The notes under the pieces are model-generated. The model searched no databases. It saw only the letters and a list, made by a program, of their open reading frames with translations, and was not told the DNA's origin. Both the position numbers and the translations under genes were made by a program. A DNA stretch of 64,000 nt, from positions 6,990,028-7,054,027 of the forward strand of contig JAJEKV010000034.1 in NCBI GenBank assembly GCA_021234155.1, read 5' to 3'. The stretch is from Isoetes taiwanensis (lineage: Eukaryota; Streptophyta; Lycopodiopsida; Isoetales; Isoetaceae). Below are positions 34,217 to 44,540 of this stretch, piece after piece (the first letter of the stretch is position 1; each line of letters starts with the position of its first letter).

Positions 34217-35800
34217 CCCATGACCCAGAAAGTATACTGAAGAGGTCTAGATTGACCTTCCATATCAAGAGCATAACCTTCGATAAAATTCTTCCAATCA
34301 GGCACTTCTTGTATGATCAACCCTATAGGAGAATGTGAAATGCATTCACTAAGAACTTCCATTAGTCTAGGAAGATTGGTCACAGTTTGAGATTTCAACT
34401 GCGCACTATACTTCCCAAACAATGCATCCACATCCTCATGAGTATGTCCAGGCATTAAGAACCCTAAATTCACTCTTTCAAAGACACCCACAGCTGTTAA
34501 ATAAGATAGGAATGAGAATATATACGTGTTTTTATTATGTCCAGCACAATTGTCAAGTTGGAGGAGGAACTTTGGTGGTAGATCTCGAGGTTGGAGATGT
34601 GAACTTGAGGCTCCAACAGGTTCAGAAGCACTTGACTTCCTAAACATTGCCTTAGTAAACTTCTCTAAATTATTAGGCTTTCTATCCAACAATGCACTGA
34701 AGAGTGGTTGGCTACCACCTCCAGGGTTGTGGAGGTCACCAGAATAACCACTCTCATAGTTCCTCAAGCATCTCATCACACTTACAATATGAAAATCAGG
34801 ACCATCACTCCACAATTGCAAACTAAAATGGCCATAATAAATTGGCACTGAGCTATGCACTATTGCACCTGCCAGAGAGACTTGTATAGGATAAGCTCTA
34901 TTGATTTGCTTGGGTATGTAACTATACTGTGGCAAACAAGTCTTCGATTGATCCATCTTGTCATGTATAATACAAACATAGTTATTGGGTTCCAAACATG
35001 ATAATGTTCTCCACAACCAATAAGTGGATCTACATGACAACTGGTCTGTTATGTGATCTTTCATTTGCTCCCTTAAAAATACCTTCCTTCCTTCCTTCCT
35101 TATCTTAGCCCTTTGGCTTGGTTGCTTGGTCTTATCCAGAATCTCTTTCAACTTAGCATACAAGTTGCATTTTGCAAAGTTGTTCGAAGTGTCTACAGTG
35201 ACATGCTTGAAGTGCTTGCTTTATAGTCTACTGAAGCTGGATTGAGATATTGCAGGTATCATTAGTTCTCGAAGCAAAGCATTCACTTCCTCCAATATGC
35301 TCTTCTGGGTACAATCGGATGGCAATCTCTTCTCGACGACTATTTTTCCCTGTTGATCTTTCCTACTTTTATGTGGCGTATTCTTAGCATTGAATTCAAC
35401 ATATTTTTCAAAAACCTCCCTGGCAGTCAGGATCCTAGAAGTAGGCCTCAACATGCCATTATTTCCATGTAATGCAATTTTGCTCCCCTTTGCATGACTT
35501 GCTTGCCAATTTTGCCAAGATGAAATTGGAATGCCATGAATATTTATCCATGCAACTTTACATATCCATGCCCCTAGCAGTGGGTATTTTTTTTTTCTTT
35601 GGATATTTTTCATCTTGAAGTGCAAGCTCATGAACGGAGTACATGTAAGTCCTCCTCTCATCACAAGTATACTCTTGGAAGCTGGCTCTTGCTTCCACCA
35701 ATTCATCAATTTCAAACTTCTGAACACAATTAGCCCAACAACATTCTATTCCCCTTACCTTAGTCAAGCTTTACGTGAACAATCGCTACTTGACTTGGAC
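34217..35800 (-). pseudogene. DUF7869-type DDE transposase, N-terminal and core part
   Basis: Frames at 35,767-35,558, 35,727-35,221 and 35,163-34,217 join with small shifts. They give CCWANCVQKFEIDELVEARA, ICKVAWINIHGIPISSWQNW and ASHAKGSKIALHGNNG, then the core: FLLQLDNCAGHNKNTYIFSF and LGFLMPGHTHEDVDALFGKY. LQLDNC-G-NKN and GHTHEDVDA are the hallmark phrases of the DUF7869 group, found in many plant repeats and presumed to be RNase H-fold transposases. Coding stops making sense after QSRPLQYTFW at about 34,217, where the polypurine tract begins. The missing C-terminus is present at 50.2-50.9 kb. A stop and two shifts make this copy inactive. Confidence 0.75.
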
Positions 35801-35814
35801 CTCTTGCTAGGATA

Positions 35815-37620
35815 ATGTTTCACCACTGAGTGTGCCCTCTTCTCTGAAAATGTGGTCCTGGCAGCTATTGGAGGTGTATTAAGAAAATTAGTGTCATCCA
35901 CAAACTCTGGCTCTGGTAAAAGGAGTTCTGCTATAAACTCAATGCAGGCTATACACCCACTTTATCCTCTCCTAACCTTTCATCATTGACAGCTTGGATA
36001 GGATCAGCTAGTATGATAGTTCCTTCACTTACTAGCTCCTTATTGCATTGGTGCTTCACTTTCACCTTCTTATTCTTCCAATCCAACCTACTGTAGAGGA
36101 TAATTTGCTTAGTAGTCTCAGCCTCAACACCCTTTTTGGGTTGTCCACACCATTGACCTACAAGAACAATGTTAATAATGGGGTAACAATGTGATAAGAA
36201 TATGTTGATACATGTTGGGGGTGATAGGCATTACATTTTTACCCTTTTTAGGATCCACACCCTTCACCTATATAAAGTTAAATGTCTTAATATTAGCTCG
36301 AAAAAAGGACAAAGTAATTATGAGAATCGATTAAAGAGAACTTCAAAATATACAAAAAAAACCATTATATGGGCAAATATAAGTTGTAAGTGTAGGCAAA
36401 AATAGGTTGTAAGTATAGCTGAGGTGTAGGTAATTAGACAAAATTAATGATAACATAGGGTGTATGTAAGTAGTACTAAAGAGTTAAGTATAGGTTGTAA
36501 TTCTAGATTATTAAGTGTAGGCAATTAGGTTGTAAATATAGTTGAGGTGTAGGTAATTATACAAAATTAATGATAACATAGGGTGTATGTAAGTAGTACT
36601 AAAGAGTTAAGTATAGGTTTTAATTCTAGAGTATTATGTATAGGCAAAAAATGGGTTGTAAGTATAGCTGACATGCGGGTAGTTCTATAGAGAATTAATG
36701 ATAACCTAGGGTGTAATTAATTCAATAGAAGTAATGATAGCTAATTCGTATAGGGTATAATTCGTATATGATGTGATGGAATCAAAATTACCTTATCACA
36801 TACCTTATCACATACCTTATCACATACCTTATTATCAATTTTTTTTTATGCTAAACCATTGGATTATAGACCATTGAATTTTGTTAAATACAAATGAATA
36901 CATAAAGACGTGCAAATACGAGCAATTTCGTGCAAATAAAGCTTCAACGTCAGAAATTCCGCTGAAGCAAAGCTAAACAGCATATTTACAGGAGCTGAGG
37001 CAGAAGCAAAGCTATACACAAGATTTACTGGCCGGGGAGTCGAACCCCGGTAATACCAGCCAGTTACATACAAGGGAAACGGCCCAACACAGAGGTCTAC
37101 AAAGAAACAGAAGTGCACAGCTGCCGGATTGATCTGCCTTATCGACCTCCAAGCCACCTAAAATCCGGAACCTAAAATTCAGAACTACAGCATCATCCGG
37201 ACTACTGCTCCGCCGGGGGCAACCTAAAATAAAAACCAAAACCAGAGGAATGCAAAAAATCAGAGCCATGCAAAAACCAGAGCCATCTCTCGAGAAGAAC
37301 TGGGCAGGGAGTTGAACCCCGGCGAACCCAAACCATTCTGCAAGCAGCAGGGTTTGCAAGCCCCTCTGATTGTTGTCTGATTGCATCTGAAGCAGCAGGG
37401 TTTGCCATCAGTCCGGATATGCCCATCCGCCGCCCTATCCCACCGGACACCCTAAATTGGGACCTTCGTCCCACAATAAAAAATAAAAAAAATAAAAACT
37501 TATCAATTAAAAAATCCCCCTCCACCTTCAAAACCGGGCGGAAAAAGATCTCTTGCGAACCTTATCAAAATTACAACCGCGCCTATTAAGTTATACGAAA
37601 TCTTGTATGCAACTACTATA
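35815..37620. other. No gene; tandem repeats and two tRNA-like B boxes
   Basis: 36,415-36,700 holds two to three copies of a unit of about 120 bp (GTAGGTAATTA-ACAAAATTAATGATAACATAGGGTG). 36,790-36,835 has four CCTTATCACATA units. Minus-strand CCGGGGTTCGACTCCCCGG at about 37,032-37,050 and GGGGTTCAACTCCC at about 37,307-37,321 look like Pol III B boxes or T arms of SINEs. I could not fold a full tRNA around either. Confidence 0.5.
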
Positions 37621-37718
37621 TCTTGCATGAAACCCTTCATTCCTTCAAGCGTCCATCCTTTCTTCCTTCAAGCGCCAAGCCTTCCAGCGCCCTCCTTCCT
37701 TCCTTCCTTCATTCAACT

Positions 37719-38186
37719 ATGGTGAGCCATGTCGCCCGGCCCGCTCCATCCCACCGAACTCGCCTGAGAGAGGCGAAGAGGGAGATCAAGAAATTGATCA
37801 AGAAATCCCTTCCCCCCTCCCACAGATGCCGCTGTGGCTGCCTTCCGCACCACAGTCTGGATGAATGCGAGGAGTTGTTTATTGAGGGCAAGCTTCGCCC
37901 GGGAAATGAGAATCTTAATTGCAGCACTAGCAGCCCAGAGTCCCCATATACACCTGCAGATTCAGATGAAGAGCTGGTTGAAATAGCAGAAGAAATGGAG
38001 GAAGCGGATGAGGAGTGGCGTGAAGAATTGGAGGAAGAGAAGAAGCAGATTATCATGGATGCCCTCTCCTCCTCCGATGATGAAGAAGTTGCAGAAGCCA
38101 TCCTTAAAGAGATGGTAGAAGAAAGCTCAGAGGAAGAAGAGGAGGACGAGGAGCCCTATTTTTTTATTTTTTTGTTTGTTATTTGA
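37719..38186 (+). CDS. Acidic protein with Cys/His cluster, unknown function
   Basis: The ATG at 37,719 (MVSHVARPAPSHRTRL) is preferred to one 96 bp upstream because the upstream part is simple Pro/Ser/Leu sequence from CCTTCC repeats. The 155-residue product has a basic region (LREAKREIKKLIKKSL). A Cys/His cluster follows (HRCRCGCLPHHSLDEC), close to but not in register with a CCHC knuckle. A Ser/Pro linker comes next, then a strongly acidic coiled region (EEMEEADEEWREELEEEKKQ, EESSEEEEEDEE), and the product ends in a hydrophobic tail that may simply be read-through of an AT-rich 3' end. It resembles a nucleic-acid or histone-binding acidic adaptor in composition only. No family recognised; it could be a single exon. 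Confidence 0.45.
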   Translation: MVSHVARPAPSHRTRLREAKREIKKLIKKSLPPSHRCRCGCLPHHSLDECEELFIEGKLRPGNENLNCSTSSPESPYTPADSDEELVEIAEEMEEADEEWREELEEEKKQIIMDALSSSDDEEVAEAILKEMVEESSEEEEEDEEPYFFIFLFVI

Positions 38187-38437
38187 TTTTTTGTGCAGGA
38201 AAGCGAGCTGGGCATCTCCAAAAAAGGCCTCAACTGATGATTTTGAATGGAGCTGGGCATCTCCTTAAACTGCCTTGAACTTTTGTTATTTTGGATCAAA
38301 GAGTTGGGCAACTCTAATAAAGGGCCCTCCTTATATAAAATATTTTCTGATAATACAAAGACTTACTTCCTGCAATTTGTTTTTGAATTTTGTAATTTGT
38401 TTTGAATTCTTCCTGTAATTTTGATAACCTTAATTTT

Positions 38438-38905
38438 GAAATCACGCCAGGCGCGATTTAAGTTTGTTTGCAAAATGTTTAAATTGTACATTAGTTCAAT
38501 ACACGCCTGGTGTGAATTGCATACAGTAACTGGCTTGCTTATCTTAATATTAATCTCTTAGAAAAAAGACTTCTGCTAATTATATTAATGCATTCAATGA
38601 GTTTAAACTTCAAAGTAGCTCAATTCACGCCTGGCGTGAATTGGGTACAATGGCAAGTCCTTTTAATATTAATCGCCAATTAACAATGGGCATAAAGTGC
38701 ATTTAAATTATAAATGAATGGATTCGCACATGGCGCGAAATCACTAAAGTGCATTTAAATTATAAAAGAATGGAATTCGCGCCTGACGCGAATTCGCTAA
38801 CATATAGTTACTACTCCTGGCGCCCCCACCTCCCACGCCTAGCGTTAACTCAAATGACGCTGCGGTTGAGCAGTTTGAACAGACGCCTGACGCGTATTCA
38901 ACTGA
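38438..38905. repeat. Array of GC-centred palindromes
   Basis: At least five, probably seven, imperfect copies of a 20-23-bp palindrome are centred near 38,450, 38,509, 38,632, 38,731, 38,784, 38,849 and 38,889. The best copy (38,621-38,643) is a perfect 11-bp arm CAATTCACGCC, one T, and its exact complement. The others vary in the outer AT bases and in A/G at the arm's sixth to seventh base but keep the ACGCC/GGCGT-type core. Spacing is irregular (about 40-125 bp) and the intervening sequence is unrelated. Confidence 0.75.
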
Positions 38906-39218
38906 AGTTCCTCCTGTGCCAAAAAGACATTTCTTGCCAGGGCTTATGCCAATCTTATAGTTTCGTGAATGTCTTGATATTTACTGCCATATCAATATGA
39001 CCGTTCTTGATGAGATGTGGTCGGGGATCGCTACAAGCATAGGCTTATTCAATGAGTTATGTCGTGCTCTGGAGGGGCTTGAAATGGAGAATGCTCAACT
39101 GAGAACGAGAGTTGCAGAGCTCGAAGCCATTTTGGGTAATATCTCAATAGCTGCACCATCTAATTTGCCAGATTCTTGTGTGCCAGCTTCTGTTGTTACA
39201 ACCTATGCCAGCATTTGA
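38818..39218 (+). CDS. Possible small coiled-coil gene with a Pro-rich first exon
   Basis: Frame 38,997-39,218 encodes MTVLDEMWSGIATSIGLFNE, then ALEGLEMENAQLRTRVAELE, a leucine-zipper-like stretch, in 73 residues. Just upstream, at about 38,818-38,964, another frame reads APPPPTPSVNSNDAAVEQFE then VPPVPKRHFLPGLMP with plausible coding character. The two could be exons of one gene, but no convincing splice pair is obvious. The function is unknown and a bZIP basic region is not present. Confidence 0.3.
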
Positions 39219-39419
39219 TACTACTGAGGAATAACACACAAAGGAATAACACACAGATCTAATTAAAACAATATAAAGAGTGTCTAGTATTTTGTAAATT
39301 CCTGAATGGTCTGGTCTGCGGGCCTTATAGTTTTGAAATTTTGAATGAATGGTCTGGTATGCAAGCGTATTACTTTCATATGAATGACAGAATCAGCTTA
39401 AGCATCTTAGTATATGTAC

Positions 39420-39635
39420 TCAATCTACTTCTTCTGATGCATATTCCTCTATTTCTTCCGAAAAAATGAAACTGACCTTTTTTAAGCGAATTACTGGCCA
39501 TGCAACAAAGGTTCCGATGCTTTCTCCGACTGTGTCTCCATTAGGATGCCTTCTGGGTAATGCTTCATCGTTGAAGTGGCAACTGGTAACTAGGATCTTC
39601 ACATGACGTTGTGCTCCCATGTCTCTACTAGACAT
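39420..39635 (-). pseudogene. Fragment of a TE-associated plant protein
   Basis: A 71-codon frame with VTSCHFNDEALPRRHPNGDT and VGESIGTFVAWPVIRLKK. Phrases of the kind 'xVGxxxGxFVAWP' occur at the C-terminus of plant proteins carried by CACTA-like repeats. The resemblance is from memory and short. It ends with an acidic tail (SEEIEEYASEEVD). Confidence 0.3.
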
Positions 39636-39639
39636 ATTA

Positions 39640-41640
39640 TGTCGCAGCTATGAGCACCCTCGACTCTTTCCCCATCATCCCACGGATACCCGGTACAGTT
39701 CCAGTACCATATTGTCAGCGCCTCTTCCCTCAAGGTTGCTCCTTTGGGGTCTCCGTGTATTCTGTCCCGTTGCCTGTTCTTCTTGGCCTTCCTCTGGTCT
39801 TCATTGCCGGGGTTGGGCCCATGATCCCCGCTTGCGGTGTTCAGTCTTCGTCGCCCCCCCTTCCGCTTCTTTCTGCTCCTCTGTGCTGATTCCCTTCTGA
39901 CGTTATCGCCCTTAGCGCTCCCCCCAGAGCTCTGCTCTCCTGCCCCTGCTGTACGGTCATCAGGGGGTTTATGTTTTCCTTATCCAATTCTGTTGTTTTT
40001 GCTTGTCCCTGTGCTCCCACATTCTGTTCCTGCATCAGGGTGGCCTATTCTCTTACCCTCTTGTGAAGGTAGACTTTTCCATTCCTGACACCCGCGTGTA
40101 TCCCTGCTTGGTTCAACTCCCTGGCTTTGGCTAACTCCCTGTGCAGCCCTTGTCGCTGCATGACTGTTAGAGCCTCCTGTACCTTGATCCCATTCCTCAA
40201 TCTGGATCCCATCCGTAATATTCTTTCTTTGGTTGCCAAATCCCTCAATGTCAGGTTTATGTGTCTCGACCGCCCTCTCCATTGGCCTGACCGTAATGCC
40301 TTGACAATGACGCTCCTGTGTTCCTTGAACACTGTCTCTATCACCTCTGCAGTCACTCGATATATGTCCTCATTAGGTTTCTCCGCTACTCCAATTAGCC
40401 TAACGTCATGTTTAATTCTACTCTGCTCCTCATATTCCAATATATGTGGTTTTATCCTATCAAATGACTCCCATGCATCTAACTCAACATTTGACTTCTC
40501 TAATTCAACCAAGCTTTGCAGAATTTTTGATTTCTCTTCTTCAATCTCGTCCATTCTGCGCTGCGTCTCCTCGTTCGTCCTCTCCACCCCTCCTATCCTC
40601 ACGTCCATATTGGAAATGGCTAATTTGTTACGATTACACGTTTCCGCCAGTGCGTTGAGTGCATCCATGCTCGGAATTTTCGATTCTAACTGCTTGTCCA
40701 TCTGTGCCAGGAAGTCCCTAAGGTCTTATTGGCTCACTGGCGCTTTCACTACATCTTTGCCCCTAATCATTAATTAATATTCTACCCGTCTCCTTTTATT
40801 ATTCGATCCTCTCTTCCCGATATACTTTCCTATTTCATCTTCGTCGGTTGGCCGGGGGTGACCCTCTCTGAGCCAATTAGTTCGGTGGTTGCCTACCGTA
40901 TTAGTTATGCATTTATGCGTTTAAGCATTTAAGCATTTCTGCATTTCTGCATTTCTGTCATTTTGGTGATCTGGGAACCAGTCGGGGCCCGGGCCCACGC
41001 TATCCTGGCCTATGGCGGGGGTTATACCCCTCAGTCCATAATTTGCCCCATTTTCTTTTTTGACAATTAGGGTATTCTTCATACCCCGATAGATGTTAGA
41101 CTTTGCTCTCCAGGTATCAACGAGTTTTTTGTGGTCCGGGTTACCAGCTGGCGGGTCTAGACCTCGCTATCCTGGTGTACGGCGGAGGCTTAGCCTCTCT
41201 GTCCCGTAGCTTGTCCCGTCCACCTTTTACTCTAATGATCTTGTAACCTTTTGTGTTCTGGATTTGCAGTGGTCCCTTTTATCAGTCCAAAGTGTGTTCC
41301 CCTCGATATTTTGTCATTTTGTCGTCTGCATATCGTCCATTCTCCTTTATCTTTTCTGTCCGTGTGTCTGTCCGATGTGGCACCGCTTTGTCATCTATTT
41401 GCTTACCTGTCACCCTTTGTCCTGGGTTTCTCCCGAGTCTACCACCTTCGCCATCCTTTTTGTGTTCAAATTTGGTTCCCGTCGTGTCGTAGTCCACCTT
41501 CCTTGGATTTGCCTGCTATCACCTTCCTTTGTTTTTTGAATGAATCCTGCTGTTGCTTAACATGCCACCCTCCCAGGTATATGTCCAGGGGGGTACGTGT
41601 CAAAAATACTTCATGAGTCTCTTCCTCGTATTATCATATA
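39640..41640 (-). mobile_element. LINE 5' half: repeated 5' UTR plus ORF1
   Basis: Minus-strand order is a G+C-rich 5' region (41,640-40,780) and then ORF1 (40,701-40,045). The 5' region has at least two related monomers: CCACGCTATCCTGGCCTATG (41,000) and CTCGCTATCCTGGTGTACGG (41,168), each followed by a similar GGC-rich stretch. About 400 bp of decayed sequence follows ORF1. No endonuclease or reverse transcriptase follows, which is unusual because LINE copies normally lose the 5' end. Confidence 0.6.
40045..40701 (-). CDS. LINE ORF1 protein (L1-like, coiled coil plus RRM-like)
   Basis: A 218-residue frame. The N-terminal half is a coiled coil (MDVRIGGVERTNEETQRRMD, EEEKSKILQSLVELEKSNVE). 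The second half matches the RRM-like and C-terminal layout of L1-type ORF1 proteins: VRLIGVAEKPNEDIYRVTAE, SRHINLTLRDLATKERILRM, LRNGIKVQEALTVMQRQGLH, AKARELNQAG and VRNGKVYLHKRV. Such proteins trimerise through the coiled coil and coat LINE RNA in the cytoplasm. The ORF looks intact and probably begins at the ATG at 40,701. Which LINE family here it belongs to cannot be told, because the ORF2 copies lack their 5' parts. Confidence 0.75.
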   Translation of the reverse strand: MDKQLESKIPSMDALNALAETCNRNKLAISNMDVRIGGVERTNEETQRRMDEIEEEKSKILQSLVELEKSNVELDAWESFDRIKPHILEYEEQSRIKHDVRLIGVAEKPNEDIYRVTAEVIETVFKEHRSVIVKALRSGQWRGRSRHINLTLRDLATKERILRMGSRLRNGIKVQEALTVMQRQGLHRELAKARELNQAGIHAGVRNGKVYLHKRVRE

Positions 41641-41817
41641 CCATCCGAGGTGATTTTTACAGAGTCATAACAGAAAAGTATGAAGGTATCCACAGTTCCA
41701 TAACTAATTGATCACATTCGGTCTAGAATATAATACTTTAAACAAGAAGCAGTTCACACCAAAAGCAGTCGATCTAAGCTACATAGAGAAGCTGTTTTAC
41801 ATAGACTATCAGCATTT

Positions 41818-42347
41818 CAAAGAAGAATTGGCACCTAAAACTCTATGATGCATTTTGGGCCTATAGAACCACAAGTAAAGCATCCATCAAACACACACCT
41901 TTTAGTTTGGTTTATAGTGTAGAGTCAGTGGTGCCCATTGAATTGCAACTTCTCTCACTCAGATTGGCATACCAGATAAATCTAGACATGGATGAGGCTT
42001 TAAAGGAAAGATGTGTGAGATTGATGTAGCTTGAAGAGCACAGGTATGAGGCAGAGAATGCCGTTATGATCAAAAAGGTCAAGGACATTGCAGCTTTCAA
42101 AGGAACTCACAAACTCCAAGGTACTCTGAAGACAGGTGAGTTAGTTTTGAAATGGAATAAAGCAAGGGAAGACACAGCATCCAAGTTTGAAATCTTTGGG
42201 AAGGGCCTTTTGAAGTCATTGGTGCAGCAGGAAAAGACTCTTATTGGCTGAGAGATGTATTTGATGGCAGAGAATTTTTAAATCCTATCAACATTCTACG
42301 TTTGAAAAGGTATTGGCAACAACATATTGCCCTGAGTTTATTCAGTT
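41818..42347 (+). pseudogene. Gypsy integrase C-terminal fragment (same family)
   Basis: Starts WHLKLYDAFWAYRTTSKASI and matches the integrase end at 18,986-19,080. It continues past the point where that copy is cut: VVPIELQLLSLRLAYQINLD, EEHRYEAENAVMIKKVKDIA, TGELVLKWNKAREDTASKFE. After a one-base shift near 42,210 it goes on with FEVIGAAGKDSYWLRDVFDG and INILRLKRYWQQHI, then a stop. One TAG also interrupts it (about 42,027). This is the post-core DNA-binding tail of integrase. A-rich sequence follows at 42,400-42,480. Confidence 0.75.
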
Positions 42348-43220
42348 GAGAGGCACTTGGAATTTGTAGGTAGGCTTAGTTTGCTTTGGTTGAATATTAT
42401 GCAAAAAAAAAAAAAGGTAAAAAGAGAAATAAAGAAAAAGAAGTAAAAAGAGAAGTGAAAGGAAAAAAAAGACAAAAAACAATTCAGGAGTTTCAGGTGT
42501 TAAGCTTTTATCTTCATATTTTAGCTTTGGTATTGATTAATCTTTTTAGTTCACACCAGTGAGTTCTGATACAGTCTAGATTCAAGTCAAGTACTAACAT
42601 TGTCAAAGCCATTAATTCCATGCATGAGCATCTGGATTTGCAGTCATTCATCTCATCACTCATTCACTGCTCTCCATTTCACACCATATCCATAGTTGCT
42701 GCCATTCCCCCCACAACAACAACTCATTTGCGCTGACAGATTTTTTTCCACATGCAGGTGCATCTGATACATACATTCCATGTTCATCTGCTCATGAGTT
42801 GTCCTTGCTCCACATAAAATACTTCAGATCTCCACTAAATCCATAAAACTGTTGTCATATGTCCATCCAGCAGCTCACATTTTGCTAATGACTCCATTTG
42901 TCATGTAGGTTCATTTGAAAACCACCTCCACGCTCATATTCATGTCATATTGAACCATACCACCACCACTTTTCTTCAATCCATTGCAGGTCCATTGAAT
43001 TGCCAAGCATACCCTCATATTGGCAATTAGCTGGAGCCCTATCCTCATTATCAAGCAACAAGTAAAAGGGGCTGGGAGACCAGCATGTTTTTGGGTTGCC
43101 CCTAGGGGGGCAAACCCTTGTTGAGGTGGGTTCTTAGCATATTCCAAGAATGTGCTGGTATATACCTAATATATTCGAAAAACTGCTAAAAACCTGCTAC
43201 TGCCATTAAACTGGCGGTCA
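42348..43220. other. No gene; probable gypsy 3' region
   Basis: A-rich purine stretch at 42,395-42,480, then pyrimidine-rich, CA-rich sequence. A short inverted motif (GGTTGCCCC / GGGGGGCAAACC) lies at about 43,092-43,117. It follows the integrase stop in the same orientation and could be the non-coding 3' part of that element. Confidence 0.35.
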
Positions 43221-43226
43221 TCCTTG

Positions 43227-44034
43227 TTAGCGGGGAGGCTCTTCTTTCACTGTGTAAGCCGGTAGCCAGTTTAGGATATTGGGCAGCCCATCCCTTTGCA
43301 GCAAGACCGCAGCTCTTGCTTGATCCAAATTGTCCAGGCCACGCATGATCCTCCAACGGATTTTCTCCTCCCGAAAAGAAAAAGGAAATGCACCTGTCTC
43401 GGAATTGCTTCTTGCCTGATGCAAATGCTTCTTGCCTGATGGAATTTACAGATATTCCAGACAGCTATCATAGGCTATGGCATTCTTCCGCAGCTATGGC
43501 TAAAAAATGCGGTTCCTTTAGGCGTTTCTTTGAGGCTGGAATTTCGTAATCTTTGGACTCCGACAAGAAATCCATCCACTGTTTGAACCTGTACAGAAAC
43601 GTCTATTTCATGTACTCAAGTACTAAATATGCAGTGCATTTATAGAAATGTTGCATACTCACCATATATTCATCACAGGCACATCCATATGGGAGAGCAA
43701 AAGTAGCGCATAGGCCATCCGACCTATCAACATGCTTATATGGTGGCATTATCCAACTGCGGCCATTGCACTATTCTAAGATTATTGATTACAATTTTCC
43801 CTCCTCTTGAGTATGGAAACCAGTGACAGATTTCCCATGCGAGCGGAGATGCAGAATCGGCATTCCAGTATAAAACATTTCCATATGGGTCTACTCTGAA
43901 TTTTTCAGGATCAAAACCAGCATTCCCCAGATGATCTAATTTCTGCCACAGCAAAACCGAATACTTCTTCAGATCCAAATCTTCGGGACAATCCTCAAGA
44001 AATATTTTTGCCTTCAAGGTTCTGGCTACGAAAT
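43227..44034 (-). pseudogene. Fragment of a plant HNH-like gene
   Basis: The exon at 44,017-43,736 encodes LKKYSVLLWQKLDHLGNAGF, DPYGNVLYWNADSASPLAWE, ICHWFPYSRGGKIVINNLRI and VQWPQLD. The phrase AWE-I-x-HWFP-SRGG-NLR-QW is that of a plant family with an HNH-type metal-binding fold; here the Asp expected before His is Cys. Downstream pieces are RFKQWMDFLSESKDYEIPAS, then ISFFFSGGENPLE or NSETGAFPFSFREEKIRW in alternating frames, and ARAAVLLQRDG. They follow the order expected for later exons, with frameshifts. The key-residue change and broken frames indicate a pseudogene or captured fragment. Confidence 0.5.
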
Positions 44035-44384
44035 CAAAGCAACGTTTGCTTTAAAGGTAATCTTGAAATGCAGATTTAGCTTGATCATTAAGATTTTCTG
44101 GAGTAGTGGCATAATAGCTTGCTTCTAACTTAGTCCTTGAACTAGTTGCATGAGATACATCTGTAAAGCATATATTATGTAAAGCATATATTATCTCTGA
44201 GTTTTCTCTCCCGTGTGAACCGTATTTTAAATGTTAGGAGCTTTATTGCTTTATCATATCAGGAATGGGACAATCACATCTACAACAACATTTCCATTGA
44301 TTTGAAAAGGATGAAATGCCTTGTCACAAGCCTGGGGGATCCATTATCTTCAATGCCGGTGATGCAACAATTGTCTTTTTACCT

Positions 44385-44482
44385 GTTATACATGTTTTTG
44401 GAATGAAGGGAAAAGGTTCCACGGTTGCGTTTGTCAGCAATATCCTTCATGCAGCAAGATACTCTGTTGGGACATATACAAG
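44385..44482 (+). pseudogene. Folylpolyglutamate/dihydrofolate synthase-like exon
   Basis: Encodes [20 protein letters not shown] and [13 protein letters not shown]. In folylpolyglutamate synthases this is the P-loop segment (VAGTKGKGST, then the helix and Y-S-V-G-x-Y-T-S). Here A-G-T has become F-G-M, so ATP binding is doubtful. The 3' border is AG/GCAAGT, which matches a GC-type splice donor. Neighbouring exons of the enzyme are not visible, so this is an isolated exon, presumably moved by a transposon. Confidence 0.55.
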
Positions 44483-44540
44483 GCAAGTTTTGCAATTCTA
44501 TACTTATTATATAATTGGTGCAATCTACTTATGTTGATTA

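Noticed and set aside
33329-34274. Long minus-strand frames rich in Pro, Phe, Ser and Leu
   Set aside because: They translate a polypyrimidine tract in which stop codons are nearly impossible. All frames are open, residues are low-complexity, and the real transposase coding ends at the tract border.
37020-37060. Possible tRNA gene on the minus strand around CCGGGGTTCGACTCCCCGG
   Set aside because: A convincing T arm/B box is present, but I could not form an anticodon arm, D arm or acceptor stem at proper spacing. A SINE remnant is more likely.
38438-38905. CRISPR array
   Set aside because: The repeats are palindromic and regularly conserved, but spacing is irregular (about 40-125 bp), repeat ends vary, and the context is a plant nuclear genome.
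41250-41616. Plus-strand Cys/Phe-rich frames of about 80-120 codons
   Set aside because: They lie antisense to the GC-rich 5' region of a LINE. Three frames are open at once, a sign of composition and not of coding.
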